A DNA stretch of 64,000 nt from Drosophila miranda (Eukaryota; Arthropoda; Insecta; Diptera; Drosophilidae): contig NC_046675.1 of assembly GCF_003369915.1 (NCBI RefSeq), positions 5,766,001 through 5,830,000 on the forward strand. The letters are read 5' to 3'. The notes beneath the pieces are model-generated. The model was given only the letters and a program-made list of their open reading frames with translations, was not told where the DNA came from and made no database searches. How positions within the stretch are numbered: the first letter of the stretch is position 1; each line of letters opens with the position of its first letter. This document shows, piece by piece, positions 50,876-62,360 of the stretch. Position numbers and translations under genes: made by a program.

Positions 50876-52288
50876 GTAGACGGGACAATCGGCGGCGGGG
50901 GAGGAAGGCGTGAAAAATCGCTTGTAACCCGTTTACACATTCGCTTCACTTGACTGGAATGTGTCGAAGGCGGTTTGTTCTGATCCTGGTCCCCGACACG
51001 CCTGCACAAATTGTATTTTGAACGCTTTTTGCAACCATAATCGATTCCATTCAACCGTTGACAGCCAGTCCTGCCAGTCCAGCCAGTAGTGCCTGCTCCT
51101 TGGACATTTCCGTACAAAAAACAATCAATTTTTCGGGCTATTAAACTCGAATGAATGTGCCAAAGATAAATAACAGCAACGACAGCCAAACAGCAGCACT
51201 ACAACTACTGGACGGAGAAAGGGCACATCTCAACGGGAGAATGGTGACGGACCGGGACTGCCTGCGTCTGGGGCCGCCATTAAACGACGGGCTCTGGAGG
51301 AAAGGCAAATGGAAATGGCTTAATATGCGTTTGGGAACCCCATCAGAGCGGCGGATAAACATGATTTAGGTGTATTGAAATAGTTTCCTTTCGTTAAGGC
51401 CGTTTGCCGCCTGCCAATCGACGGCCATGTTTTGGGCCCATTCCAAAATGGCTGCCATTACACGGGCAAGCCATAGGAAAAATGGGCGAAAAAAAACTGT
51501 TGCCTACTTTGCTGCGGCCCAAAAAAAAAATGTTCACACATCCGAATGCAAACACAGTTGTATATACAAGCATACACATCCACACATAATGTTAAACCCA
51601 TGCATAAATACGTAAATATTTATATATTATTTAAACAATACATATATATACTCGGCTTATGAATATACTAGAACCCACACACACACACCCACACACGCAC
51701 GCATATATAGCAAAAGTGACGAGCTTGTAAGTAAATAAATTTTCTATGACAACAACTCACTCAATGGGTCAAGGAAATCGGTTATTTTGAACATACCCCA
51801 TGCCTGAAGGAATCTATTCTCTCGTCTATGGGTCGACCATTGAGGAGGGCAAAAGAATGTAATTTATTGTTCAGGAAATCGGACAACACAACTGCCAATC
51901 TTCTGTAAATATAGATACTTGTACATACGTAGCATTGTAATTTGTTTTCGTAGCTTTAGAAGTAGCAATATTATATGACGTATGTAGATTTCCTGTAATT
52001 TTCCTATACAACACCACCAAAGTAGATAGAGTCCCTGCATACGCCCCTCGTCGTTTGACGGGTATGAGCAGACGTTGCCGTTTCCGTTTCCGTTCTGATT
52101 AAGTTGAGTGCTGTGCTTCCTTTGAAAGTTTTCTAGTACTTAGCCCCAGCTGCCGTTGAGTGGCTTTTAAATATTTGTTTTTTTCCCTCTCGCAGCGCCG
52201 TTAAAACTTTGCAGACAACATCAGCAATAATACGAACAATACCATTCATATTCACCCTGAAATAAATACATGTATATGATTCTTGCAG
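50876..52288 (+). other. 3' UTR of proximal ETHR isoform and intron before distal exon
   Basis: This 1.4 kb lies between the two terminal exons. For the short isoform it provides the 3' UTR, with a candidate AATAAA at 51734-51739. For the other isoform it is intron, ending in the acceptor TATGATTCTTGCAG (52288). No independent gene is seen. Confidence 0.6.
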
Positions 52289-53234
52289 TCCCATCATCGC
52301 CATTTCCAGCTACAGCGTAGAGCCCTATGGAGACGGCACCGACGCCCCAGTCTGCACCACAGCGGCCGATGGCTTCTGGCCGATCTTTTACTTTGTGGGC
52401 AGCATCACGGTGTTCTTCTTTCTACCCTTCGGCATCCTGGTCCTGCTGTACGCGGCCATTGCCTACAAGCTGCTGCGGCCAAACAATGCCTTCCATAGGC
52501 CCACCTCGCCACAGCCGCAGCCGGCGACTGCCACGGCCACGACAACACCCAGCACCAAAGGCAACAGCCATCAGCAGAGCAATGGCATGAGGAAGCACCG
52601 CAAGCAGGTGATTTTCATGCTGGTGGCGGTCGTCTCCAGTTTCTTTGTGTGTCTGCTGCCCTTCCGAGCATTCACGCTGTGGGTGATCATGGCCAGTGCG
52701 GAGGATGTAGAGCGCCTGGGCATCGCGGGCTACTACAATCTGCTGTACTTCTCGCGATTCATGCTGTACCTAAATTCGGCCATGAATCCCATCCTCTACA
52801 ACCTGATGTCGTCCAAGTTCCGGAGCGGCTTTTGGCGGCTGCTGCTTACATGCCTGGGGCAGAGGCCCAGCCATCATCATCGCCATAACCACTACCACCA
52901 GCGGCAGCATCCGACGGCAGGCGGCAGCATGCGAAACACTTCGCGAAGACAGGCCAATGATGCTGACGAGGGAGCCACATTGGCCGGTCGCACCGGTGGT
53001 ACCCGACCGCCTCACCGAACGCTGCGTCGCGAGGCCACATTTCTGATCAACTCCATATCCACGTCTTCGGGCACGGATCGCACAACCTCGTCCTCCGCCT
53101 GGCGAAGCAATAGTCTGTCCACTTCCGGGCTGGGCGAGCGCGAACGAGGCATCCTGGGTGCCGCCATCATAGGAACTACCGCGGCGACGGTAACAACCGC
53201 TTGCCTGCAGGAGCGACGATCCAGCAAAACCTGA
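52289..53234 (+). CDS. ETHR: ETHR alternative distal last exon (TM4-TM7, second isoform)
   Basis: This exon follows a good acceptor and has exactly the same entry phase as the exon at 49957, completing an AG left by exon 48295-48475 into Ser-Pro-Ile. It encodes its own TM4-TM7: GFWPIFYFVGSITVFFFLPF, then CLLPFRAFTLWVIM and NSAMNPILYNLMSSKFRSGF. The loops and tail differ from the proximal version, with a His-rich stretch at the C terminus. Joined to the common exons it closes the frame. This reproduces the ETHR-A/ETHR-B arrangement known in insects, where splicing yields receptors of different ligand sensitivity expressed in separate neurons; I cannot tell which exon is A or B. AATAAA lies at 53347-53352. 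Confidence 0.9.
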
Positions 53235-54456
53235 ACACTGCCCTCCCATTGAATTGTACGAGTATTTTAGTTGAATTCCAACAGCAAATAGTCATAGTAT
53301 TTAGAAGAAATTTCGTTGTAAAGACTGAAGTACCTCAGAAGAAGTCAATAAACGCTAGAGAATGTTTTTGAAACCATGTTTTTTTGTTTTGGTGTGTGTA
53401 CTCGTATATCTTTGTTCCGGCCTTCACTTTGTCCCCACAGCTACAATTGGGCAATAAAACAAACCTTTCATAGGCATCGTTACAGATTTTATTGTATTTA
53501 AGCGAAATATAAAATCAAATTCAGACGAAAGTGAAAGCCGAAACTGAATGTTATGTATGTCTATGTGTATGTAAGTAATGTTTTCTATGCAGTTGTGTGC
53601 CTTGTTCCCAAACCTTTTAATATTTTACGCTCACGCAATTTTTATTAAACTTCATCGTTATATCGTCATTATTACACTAATTATGTGCCTACACAAATCC
53701 ATCGCGTCACTCGAAAATACAAATACACACAATTTGTTTTTGTTAATGCTAAAAGTGTTCGTTCTTTTGATTTACATAAAATTTCAAATATGACAGAGAC
53801 AAGTGGCGAGCACCAGAGATAAATATGTTTCAAACACACACACACACGCACACATATACAAAGTACATAGTTGCAAGGAGCAGCAGACCCGTACAGATTG
53901 TGGCTCTCCCCTCGCGTATCATCATGTATGCTCGAGTGGATCTATATCTGTGCATGTGTGTGTAATTTTAGTTAGTATCGTTTCGCGCTGCTGTGATAAG
54001 TAACTCTCTTAAGTTAGGTTAGATTTAGATTAAGTTAATTGCTACACCGTTTTGCATCTTTGCACTACTTATGGAACAGAACGGTTCAGAAATCAGAAAG
54101 ACGGTTAGTATCAGTAATCGGCCATGTGAATGGGTATGGGTGTGTTCGGGATGTTTGGAATTTTGTTGGGTTGGCTACATACCTATTACATATATGTATG
54201 TATGTATATTTGCTTAAAGTGTGTACTCTCGCGTCCACGGATCGGAATCATACAAACGCATCTACTACTCAGTATACTCAAACGCATCCTCATATCATTA
54301 AGAGCTATTACAGAATCCGATATTATAATTACGGGTTTTTTATTACGCTTTCGTTAATCCTTTTATTGTTGTTGTTGTTGTGTTTTCCGTTTTAATTTAT
54401 TATATTTAAATTTTGTTTAATTGTATAATAAAATAATGATTCACAATCAGAGTTAT
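53235..54456. terminator. Convergent 3' regions of ETHR and Rab1
   Basis: The 1.2 kb spacer holds ETHR poly(A) signals (AATAAA at 53347-53352 and near 53454). For Rab1 there is an antisense AATAAA at 54396-54401, close to its stop codon. No coding sequence is recognised between them. Confidence 0.6.
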
Positions 54457-56261
54457 TCAGCAGCAACCAGAATTGGGCTTTTCCACTGGACGTCCTTGAT
54501 CGATTTTCACTTTGCTAGCGTTGTCGGTGGCGCTGGACGGCGGCCCGACGCGATTCTTGATCTCAGCCGCCATCGTCATGAAGGCCTGCTCCACGTTCGT
54601 GGCGCTCTTGGCCGAAGTTTCAAGAAATGGAATGCCTAACTGGGCTGCATACTCCTACAGTGGCCAAAAAATTCAAAATCCAATACAAATACATCAAATG
54701 AGATAAGAAAAATAGGGTTTCACTCTTGTATAATACGCACCGCAGCTGTGGTATGATCAACAACTTTTTTGGTGGTCAAATCGCTCTTGTTGCCCACCAG
54801 CAGCTTGTTGACATTCTCGCAAGCATATCGTTCGATTTCCTCGAGCCATTGCTTCACATTGTTGAAGGACTCCTGATCCGTGCAGTCGTATACAACAATT
54901 ATACCATGTGCGCCACGATAGTATGAAGAAGTGATGGTACGGAAACGCTCCTGACCAGCAGTATCCCACTGTAAAGAGTCTTATTTTAGCCTAAGTTTCA
55001 ATACAACTTACAACACGTGCTTACGATTTGCAGTTTAATGGTCTTTCCGTCCAGTTCTATGGTTCTAATTTTCTGATGAAGAGATAAAAGGTTTTATTAG
55101 ACACACGCAAGCTATTTTTTTTATGTTTCGATAAAACACTTACAAAATCTACACCGATTGTGCTGATATAGCTTTCTGTATATGTGTCATCGGCAAATCG
55201 CAGCAGCAGACAGGACTTTCCAACGCCGGAATCACCAATCAGCAACAGTTTGAAGAGATAATCGCTGTAGGAGTGAAGAATATGCCAAGTCTTAATATTC
55301 ATGAGGGTATCACAAAACGCCACAGTGTGTGTACATACATATATTAAGTCTGAGTTATCTTATCGATGTAGGGTACCCAACATCAACCCCCAATTAAAAA
55401 CCAAATGAGCATTTTGATAAAGCCAAACATCTAAATATCTCGTAACTCGTCACTCGCGATGCAGTGATAGGACCAGAGATTTCATAGCTCAGGAGACACC
55501 TCAAGTTCAATTGTTTTCAAGTAGGAACCCAGCAAGGCAATTAAAGCCAAATAAAAGAGGTTTTGATTACGTAGCAGCGGGGAGAGAGAGCGAGAGAGCG
55601 AGGGCAACAACAGCAACACTACAAAAGCAGTCAAACAACAACAAGGCGTACGCGAGAGGGGTAGGAGACTCTCTCTTTCTCTCTCTCTCTCTCTACGCAG
55701 GTGACTCATCCGCCCCACGAATCAGCCAGCCAGTCAGCCAGCCAGCCCGCCATCCAGTCCAGTCCAGTCCAGTCAGTAGCTGAGCTCCAGGCAGTGCTTG
55801 GATAATGGAATATGGAATAGATTGGATGTGCTGGCCGAATCAGAGGCTGAGAACCGACTAGAAGCAACAACAATCAACAATATTTTCTCTGTGGCGTACA
55901 AAGTTTGCCCATAGAGTGCGCCCGTATGGGTGCACAAATATATATGCATGTGATGTGATACATCCCTTTCTGGTTTTAGGGCTTGTTTTAGTTTCTACCA
56001 AAATCGAGTGCTTTTGGAGTTGCCAACGCCAGGGCCAGCCCAGCGCAAAACAATGCTAGAAAAAAGGGAGTGGGCTGTGGGATGGGAGACGACTAGCGGA
56101 CGTAGCAAAAATGACGTCGCAGAAAAAAAATGATGAAAGCAAAGATTATCGAACGCGAGAGTGTAAAAATGTTTCAATGAAAAATAAGTCAATGGTCTCC
56201 ACCGCACTGGTGCGCAGTTTGTGTATGTGACAACTTACTATTCGGGATTCACAGATGACAT
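54457..56261 (-). CDS. Rab1: Rab1 small GTPase
   Basis: Five exons: 56239-56261, 55144-55264, 55025-55072, 54741-54968 and 54457-54654, giving 205 aa, the known Rab1 length. The first coding exon is tiny (MSSVNPE plus two bases of Tyr) and lies 974 bp upstream of exon 2. Rab1 controls ER-to-Golgi vesicle traffic. Visible motifs are the P loop GDSGVGKS, switch [15 protein letters not shown], switch [11 protein letters not shown], the guanine motif NKSD, the ETSAK motif, and a C-terminal GCC double cysteine for geranylgeranylation. Frame and splice signals agree at every junction. Sequence and length leave little room for another Rab. Confidence 0.97.
55669..55694. repeat. (CT)n microsatellite in Rab1 intron 1
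   Basis: CT-rich run with one interruption, within the 974 bp first coding intron of Rab1. A GAGA-rich block lies about 80 bp to its left. Confidence 0.8.
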
Positions 56262-56899
56262 TTTGGGTATTTTTCACAAGAATATATATTTGCCACGAAG
56301 AAATATTCGATTCGATTTCTTCCTTTGCCTGGCTGCTTTGCGTTGGCTGTTTCTTCGACTTGCGCGGTCTGCTTGCTTCAATTGTATCACTAAATTGCAC
56401 GCACTGCTCTTGCACTATTGCTATTGTGAGTTTTGTAACTGGCTATTGTATTTATTGCAATGAATTTATGGGAAATTGCTTTTATTTCCACAAATGCGAC
56501 GGCCGAGAACGAGAACAATGGCGACGGAAAAAATGACGAAGTGGCATTAGACTCCAGTGTTGGGAAACGCGTTAGCACCAGGGCTGCACAAAACAGAGCA
56601 GTTCCATCGCAATGCAGAGATGTGTGGGCGGGTACGACTTATCTGACCCGACCAGACCCGTCCCCCGATAACAAACGACTCGACTTTTGCACTTGCGTGC
56701 ATTTAATCTCTTATAATACATTATTTGATTCTAAACACGGTATTCAACATTTGAGAGTTTGTTTTGTTTGCATAGAGAACACATTACAGATAATAATAAT
56801 ACATACATAATAGTATATGAAAGAAGATTCGATAAGCGGGTATAACGCCTACCCACACGGGGGATTATGGGAATGCATCGTTCTAATGGAGATGGCTAT
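56262..56899. promoter_or_regulatory. Rab1 5' UTR and promoter region
   Basis: This 640 bp separates the Rab1 start codon from the stop codon of AP-2 sigma, which reads the same way. Near 56576-56592, CACCAGGGCTGCAC contains, in antisense, CAGCCCTG, a match to fly core-promoter Motif 7 (CAKCNCTR). A start site about 300 bp upstream of the Rab1 ATG would fit. The part nearest 56900 should hold the AP-2 sigma 3' UTR. Confidence 0.45.
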
Positions 56900-57450
56900 C
56901 TATTCCAAAGAGTTTAATGTAAGCAGCTGTTTGAGCACTTTCGTCTGTGAAGTTTCCCGGATCTCGCCGGCCAAAAACATCTCATCCACAACACTGTAGA
57001 CCTTGTAGAAATTGAAGACGAGGTCCAGCTCGCACACATTATGGAAGTATTCATTCAGCACTTCCACAAAGTTGTGGATGGCTTCCAGATAGCACAAATT
57101 GTTATCATTGACGTCCACGCAAATGCAGAAATATAGACCCGCATATCGTCTGTAGACGATTTTGAAATTACGAAACTGTGGAGTGGGTAAAAGGTTAGAT
57201 TAGGCATCGACGCCCTCATTTTCATCCTGGCATTCATTACCTCTACAAAGTTGGTGTGCTTGGCATCACGCACAGTGACCACTGCGTGGACCTCCTCAAT
57301 AAGTTTTTGTTTTTCATCGTCATCAAAGTTCATATACCATTTCGCCAGGCGAGTCTTGCCAGCACGGTTTTGTATGAGTATAAAGCGTATCTGGGGGACC
57401 ACAAAAAGTTTAATTTATTGCGAGCAAGATACTATCAATGATTTTACCAT
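56900..57450 (-). CDS. AP-2sigma: AP-2 complex sigma subunit
   Basis: Three exons: 57448-57450, 57241-57390 and 56900-57175, giving 142 aa, exactly the family length. The first coding exon carries only the ATG, followed at once by a GTAAAA donor and a 57 bp intron. This was chosen because it restores the universal [20 protein letters not shown] start. AP-2 sigma is the small core subunit of the clathrin adaptor at the plasma membrane and helps bind dileucine sorting signals. The protein is almost unchanged from vertebrates ([37 protein letters not shown]). It is head-to-head with Idi, 290 bp between start codons. Confidence 0.96.
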
Positions 57451-57740
57451 TTTCCAGAGTCTGCGCTGGTAATTACTTGAGTAATTACTTTGGTATTTAC
57501 AATTTAAATTTTCAGCGACGGAAGCGAAAAACTGATTATGAGCAAATTGTGTATCACTAATTCCAGGGCTACAGCGTGAAGCAAAACAGCTGTTTCCAGA
57601 GCACCAGTGTGGCAAAATGTTCGCTTATTCTGGTTCTGCGCCAGTTGGCAGCGCCACTCGCGCTGCGTTACGAAGTTTCACTTTTATATTTGTTTTGTCA
57701 CTATTCATTCACTATTTGAAGCTAGTCAGTCACCAAAAAA

Positions 57741-58556
57741 ATGTTGGCGTCGCGATTGAATCACCTAACTTCACGCCTCCAGCTGCTGCGCAGGTGCTCC
57801 ACCACGCCAGGTCGCCAGCAGAAGGAGAAGCCCGTTGGACTTCACGATCCTTTGCAGGCGAACGCCTTGAAGGAGCAATGCATTGTAGTAGACGAAAATG
57901 ATAGAGCCATAGGATCAGCATCCAAGGCAGACTGCCATAGAGTGCATCCACAGACGAGGGACGTGAAGCTGCATCGCGCGTTCAGCGTATTTCTCTTCAA
58001 TGCCAAAGGTGAAATGCTGGTGCAAAGGCGTTCAGTTCACAAGGTGAGTACTCGGAAATTCCCATTAAATTCATTAACATGAATCGTTTGGCAAGAGCAG
58101 ATTACCTTTCCCAATACATATACAAACGCCTGCTGCAGCCACCCGCTTCATGAGATTGAGCAGGAGCGTCGGGAGTCCAACGCTCTGGGCATCCGACTGG
58201 CTGCCCAGCGTCGTCTGAATTACGAGCTGGGCATACCAACAGATGAAATCCAGCCGGAGGACTTTCACTACCTCACGCGTATCCACTACGCCGATGCGGG
58301 CGATGGTGTTTGGGGTGAACACGAGATCGACTACATACTCTTCCTGCAAAAGGATGTAACGCTGAGGCCCAACAGCAACGAGGTCAGCGAGGTGCGATTC
58401 TTGAAACGCGACGAGATCGACGACGCAGTCTCAAATTTCAGCGCCCCATTGACCCCCTGGTTTTCCCTCATATTGCGTCACCGCCTCAAACAATGGTGGG
58501 ACAACTTGAACGGGTTAAAACAGTTCGAGGACTTGAAAAACATACAACGCTTTTAA
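57741..58556 (+). CDS. Idi: Isopentenyl-diphosphate delta-isomerase
   Basis: Two exons, 57741-58043 and 58101-58556, give 252 aa. The enzyme interconverts isopentenyl and dimethylallyl diphosphate in the mevalonate pathway, which in insects supplies juvenile hormone, dolichol, ubiquinone and protein prenyl groups. The catalytic Cys is in TNACCSHPL and the catalytic Glu region in WGEHEIDYILF, both within a Nudix-like fold. The first 30 or so residues are basic and Ser/Leu-rich (MLASRLNHLTSRLQLLRR), suggesting a mitochondrial presequence. Drosophila makes no sterols, but Rab1 next door is one of many proteins that need the prenyl groups this pathway makes; that is context only, not evidence of co-regulation. 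Confidence 0.96.
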
Positions 58557-59522
58557 ATATGCACTCTAAATATGCTGTGCTGACGAACCAAAAATACAAG
58601 TATAACCAATGATCGTTTGGTTTTCAAATTCGCTTTATTCAAATGGAAAATAGTATGTGGTGTGTGTGTGCCTGTGTGCGGACAATGGGCACAATAGCGG
58701 ATTTTTATGCAACCTCCGTGAGTTGATTCAGTTCAGTACAACGGTTTTTGTTTTGTATATGTAAATATAACAAAATATAATATGTGTGTAGGCATAGGAT
58801 ATTGAATATGCTTTAACCTATGTGGTTTAGCTCTTAAAATGATCACATCACGTTTCCCATAATCATCATCATCATATCGCATATAGTAGGCGAACCTCGG
58901 GAGGTCCGCAATAAACAACAAGAATAAATATGTACAAAAAAGGAGGACTACAAACTAACAAGAGACAAGAACTATAAATATGAATCTTAATCTAAGTACA
59001 GATGAAACAAAGACAAGCTGCAGCCTTTAACATTATCGCTTTCGAAAGCTATATAGCAATATATCTGTAGTTCGAAGCGCGCGCTTCGAAGCGTGAAACG
59101 CCGACCCATCGCAAATTGATTTGCTCACAAGGGTCTAGCGTTTCACTTGGCACCTACCTTGGCACCGTTTTCTGGGGTATTCAAGTAAATAAAGCATCTG
59201 CTTAGGAAATTCCAACAACTTAAAGCTATACTTGTGCAAATTTCGATCGTCAATTTGCACCAGTATGAGTATGGTAAGGGGTGGAGCATGCATATGGTGT
59301 GGTATACGTAGTTCTCGCATGCAATGGGTTCGTAATTGTGTAGGTGTATCGTTATATGTGTGTATATCAAGATGATCGGATCATCAAGAATTCGATTAGG
59401 GGTTAAGGCACATAAATGAGTCTATCGTGAATCTCAGGCTCGTTGAAACTGTTCGCAAAGGTCAGGTCCTTGCTGGCACACACTTTTTCGTTCAGTTCCT
59501 CTGGTGGGGCACGGCACTCTTT
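58557..59522. other. Convergent 3' region of Idi and the TatD-family gene
   Basis: The 966 bp spacer between convergent stop codons shows no coding sequence and no strong poly(A) signal next to Idi. Its most striking content is the cluster of palindromes and hairpins at 59038-59146, described separately. Confidence 0.5.
59038..59146. repeat. Cluster of perfect palindromes and hairpins
   Basis: In just over 100 bp: GCTTTCGAAAGC (59038-59049), GCTATATAGC (59048-59057) and a perfect 20-bp palindrome TTCGAAGCGCGCGCTTCGAA (59071-59090). There is also an inverted repeat GTGAAACGC / GCGTTTCAC (59093-59101 with 59138-59146), and nested inside its loop a hairpin GCAAAT-TG-ATTTGC (59111-59124). Both strands would fold. 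Confidence 0.8.
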
Positions 59523-60891
59523 TTAGGACAAACCGAAGAGCTTCAGGGCATTGAAGGCAGTGGCCAAGGCCACCTCATCGGGCGTTTTCTTCATGAATGC
59601 GGCTATCATTTCCACAATGGCTGGCAGACTGCATGGCTCGTTTCGTTGGAAGGTACAATATCTGAACAAGAATTTCGGTAAATTAGCTGGAAGTACAAAA
59701 TAATCAAAAGAATAAATCCATTACCTGTGTAAGTACAGCAAAGAGCGTTCGGTGATGGCAGTCTTGACATGTTGCGGTAGCTTGGAAGCCCTGGTGTTTG
59801 GATACATGAACGGAGCATCCGTCTCAACCAGCAATCTATCTAAAGGCAGTGTGCCATTTTCCAGCAGCCTGCGTACGCCCGTGTCCGATTTGTCCTTGCA
59901 CAAGTAGCCGGTTAAACTGATATAGAACCTCCGGTCCAAGTACTTCAGTGCCTCCTCGGCAGTGCCCATGAAACCTCTGATAATCACAGGCGGTAGATTC
60001 TCGAATCTGCAATGCGATGGATGGGGTTAGAAACGTGGGGCTGGGGCTGGGGCTTCATTCGGTGGCATACTTGTCGAGTATTTCGAGTAGGTCTTTCTGA
60101 GCCGACCGCTCATGGATTAGAACAGGTTTATTAAGCCGAATGGCCAAGTGCAATTGCTTGGCGAAGATCTGTTTCTGGGCGTCTGGTTCGGAGAAGTCGC
60201 GTTGGTAGTCCAGGCCGCATGGACCCACCGCGACGCACTCCTGTGCTTGGGCGATATGCTCCAAGTCAAACCATGTGGACGGCTCCTCCACAATGGACTT
60301 GGAGTCGTGTGGGTGTATGCCAGCAGTCGAGTAGATAATGTCGGGATAAATGCGCGAAAGGCGCAGCGCTTCCTTGCTTGATTTGACCGAAGTGCCGTGT
60401 ACCATTAGTTTCTGAACACCTGAACAAAAGAGAACAAAGAGAAAGTTAGCCATGCCATCGAAAATGCAGTGGTGCACGGTTGCACTTTGCCTACGGCTAT
60501 GCCACATACCTCTACTCTCGCACACACACACACGCAAACACAGACACGGACGCACACATGTTGCTTATCGCTTGACCTTCTGGCGCCTCTCAATGCGTGC
60601 CTCGCCCAAACACAAAGACAATTTCCCCGCACAGCCGTCTTATTCTTTTACTTTTCTAGCTCTTCTTCAATCGACATACCCACACTAGTACTAACCTGCG
60701 TCTCTTGCTCTTTGAACGACGGAATCCAGATCACGGCTATACTTTTTGTTGGTCAAATTAGCCCCCACATCGATGACAATTAGGTTCTCGAAGCAGTGCT
60801 TCATGCTGTCATCCATGTCCAGTTGCTCCTCCAGCAGTGGAGCTGGAGTGGCGGCCACCTCGGGAGCTGTTTGTTGCTGTTGTTTTTCCAT
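59523..60891 (-). CDS. TatD-family metal-dependent hydrolase-like protein
   Basis: Four exons: 60696-60891, 60071-60419, 59725-60006 and 59523-59661, giving 321 aa. TatD proteins are TIM-barrel metal-dependent deoxyribonucleases; animal members (TATDN) have been tied to DNA degradation and repair. Visible family motifs are VIDVGANLTN, STAGIHPHD, CGLDYQRDFSEPDAQK, PVLIHER, LLVETDAPFMYPN and a C-terminal VALATAFNALKLFGLS. Two expected metal-site residues are changed: the usual GECGLD Glu is Pro (VGPCGLD), and the usual HxF-G His is replaced (IRGFMG). Canonical nuclease chemistry is therefore doubtful. The N-terminal 30 residues are Gln/Glu-rich and non-conserved. Introns are 59719-free of coding signs and each junction keeps frame. 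Confidence 0.9.
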
Positions 60892-61119
60892 AATTTCAAT
60901 ATTTGGACCAAAATAGCCAATGACGCAGACGACTGTTTTGCTGGCTGTGTGCGTGTGTAATTCAATTAGTTTTCGTTAGCACAAGGAAACGCGACGGTAG
61001 TGAGAACCGTGAAATATATATATTTAATTAGGATTTCGTTGCAATTTTGAAGAGTATACAAATTAATTAATTAACGTTTAAAACAGTTAAATTAGAAAAA
61101 CAAATCCCGACACGACTAC

Positions 61120-61310
61120 GACCAGTGTGACTGCTGTGTACCCACTGATAAAATATACCGTCCGACCCTCAGAAATATACCAAAATATATCGTCTCATTT
61201 TAAAAATATTCCGTAAATATACTGACGAATTCAAGTTCCATTATACATATTCCTCGTTTTTGATATTCCGTCGAATATTACTAGCTATACAGAACTCTCA
61301 GCCCTGCCCA
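61120..61310 (-). promoter_or_regulatory. Housekeeping-type core promoter of the TatD-family gene
   Basis: Upstream of the start codon at 60891 lie CAGTGTGACTG (one mismatch to antisense Motif 1, YAGTGTGACCR), repeats of ATATACC read in antisense as GGTATATTT (Motif-6-like, KTYRGTATWTTT), and CAGCCCTG (Motif 7, CAKCNCTR). This set, without a TATA box, is characteristic of broadly expressed fly genes. Orientation relative to TatD or the dehydrogenase is not decisive, but the dehydrogenase ends here, so TatD is the likelier target. Confidence 0.55.
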
Positions 61311-61552
61311 CATAATTTTATCCATTTAGTTGACCTATTTTCTATTTGACTGGTTTATTTCAAATACTTGCTTTTATTGGATTTTTCCTGAAACAAGATT
61401 TTACAATGTTCAACAAACAAACAGTCCCAATGTTGTCCTTTCAATGTTGAAGTATTTGAAGACTTGTTGCTTGTCAACCGGTAGTATAGGCATGTGTATA
61501 CCCTATTTCGTTAATATAATAATAAATTCGCGACTGCTAAAATGTTAATCTC

Positions 61553-62360
61553 TTAAAATCTTTCACCAACGGGCTTGATTGTGAGTTCATGAATCTGCAC
61601 ATTTGGCGGTGTTTGGATGCAATAGGTCACTGCATCGGCCACATCCTCCGCTTTCAGCATAGGCATGGAGTTGGCCAGCTCCGGGGAATTCTTCTCGAAG
61701 ATTTCTGTGTCCACAACACCAGGACTGATACTCTGGAGATGGTAATAAAGGTAACAGATATCCGGATAATAGAAAAAGCATACTCACTGTAATCTTCGTC
61801 TTGGTTCCTTTATTGATGAATTCTTGTCGAAGGACTTCAGTTAACGCGGTTATAGCATGCTTCGAAGGTGCATACATATTGAACTGAATCCCATCCACCA
61901 TTGGCACAATATGCCCGGCCAGGCTATTTATCAGCACCACATGGCCATCGTTCACTTTTCTCCGCTGAAGCGAAAGAAAAGCTTCTCGTGTACACCAGGA
62001 AACGCCGAGCAAATTAGTGTCCAATATAGCACGAAGAGCTTCCGAGTTGCCCTCATCGGTGATGTTAGTCCTTCGTACTATGCCGGCATTGTTGATTAGT
62101 ACGTCGGCCCCGCCCAAAGTCTGCTCGATCCAAACAAAGGCGTCAATTACCTCCTGTTCCACACTGACGTCGCACTTGCGGCCGTGAAAATTAGCCACCT
62201 GATCGACTGGCAGAGAAGACTTTAGCTCCTGCAGACGATGCTCCCGTCGCGCCAATCCCACGACGATCATTCCTTTGGACACTAGATCTTTGCAGCAGGC
62301 TGCACCGATCCCAGAACTGGCCCCGGTGACAACAGCAACGCGATTTAGCCAGCGGTTCAT
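61553..62360 (-). CDS. Short-chain dehydrogenase/reductase (DHRS11-like)
   Basis: Two exons, 61788-62360 and 61553-61732, with a 55 bp intron, give 250 aa. The cofactor-binding motif TGASSGIGAAC is near residues 13-23, and NNAG, the catalytic Ser (LINSLAGH) and YAPSK follow in order. An Arg pair after the second strand (GLARREHR) suggests NADP(H) preference. This is the classical SDR arrangement, closest to the insect DHRS11-like group that includes several olfactory- or farnesol-type dehydrogenases. The substrate is unknown. The gene reads the same way as TatD, whose promoter lies just downstream, and the two stop and start codons are 660 bp apart. Confidence 0.93.
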
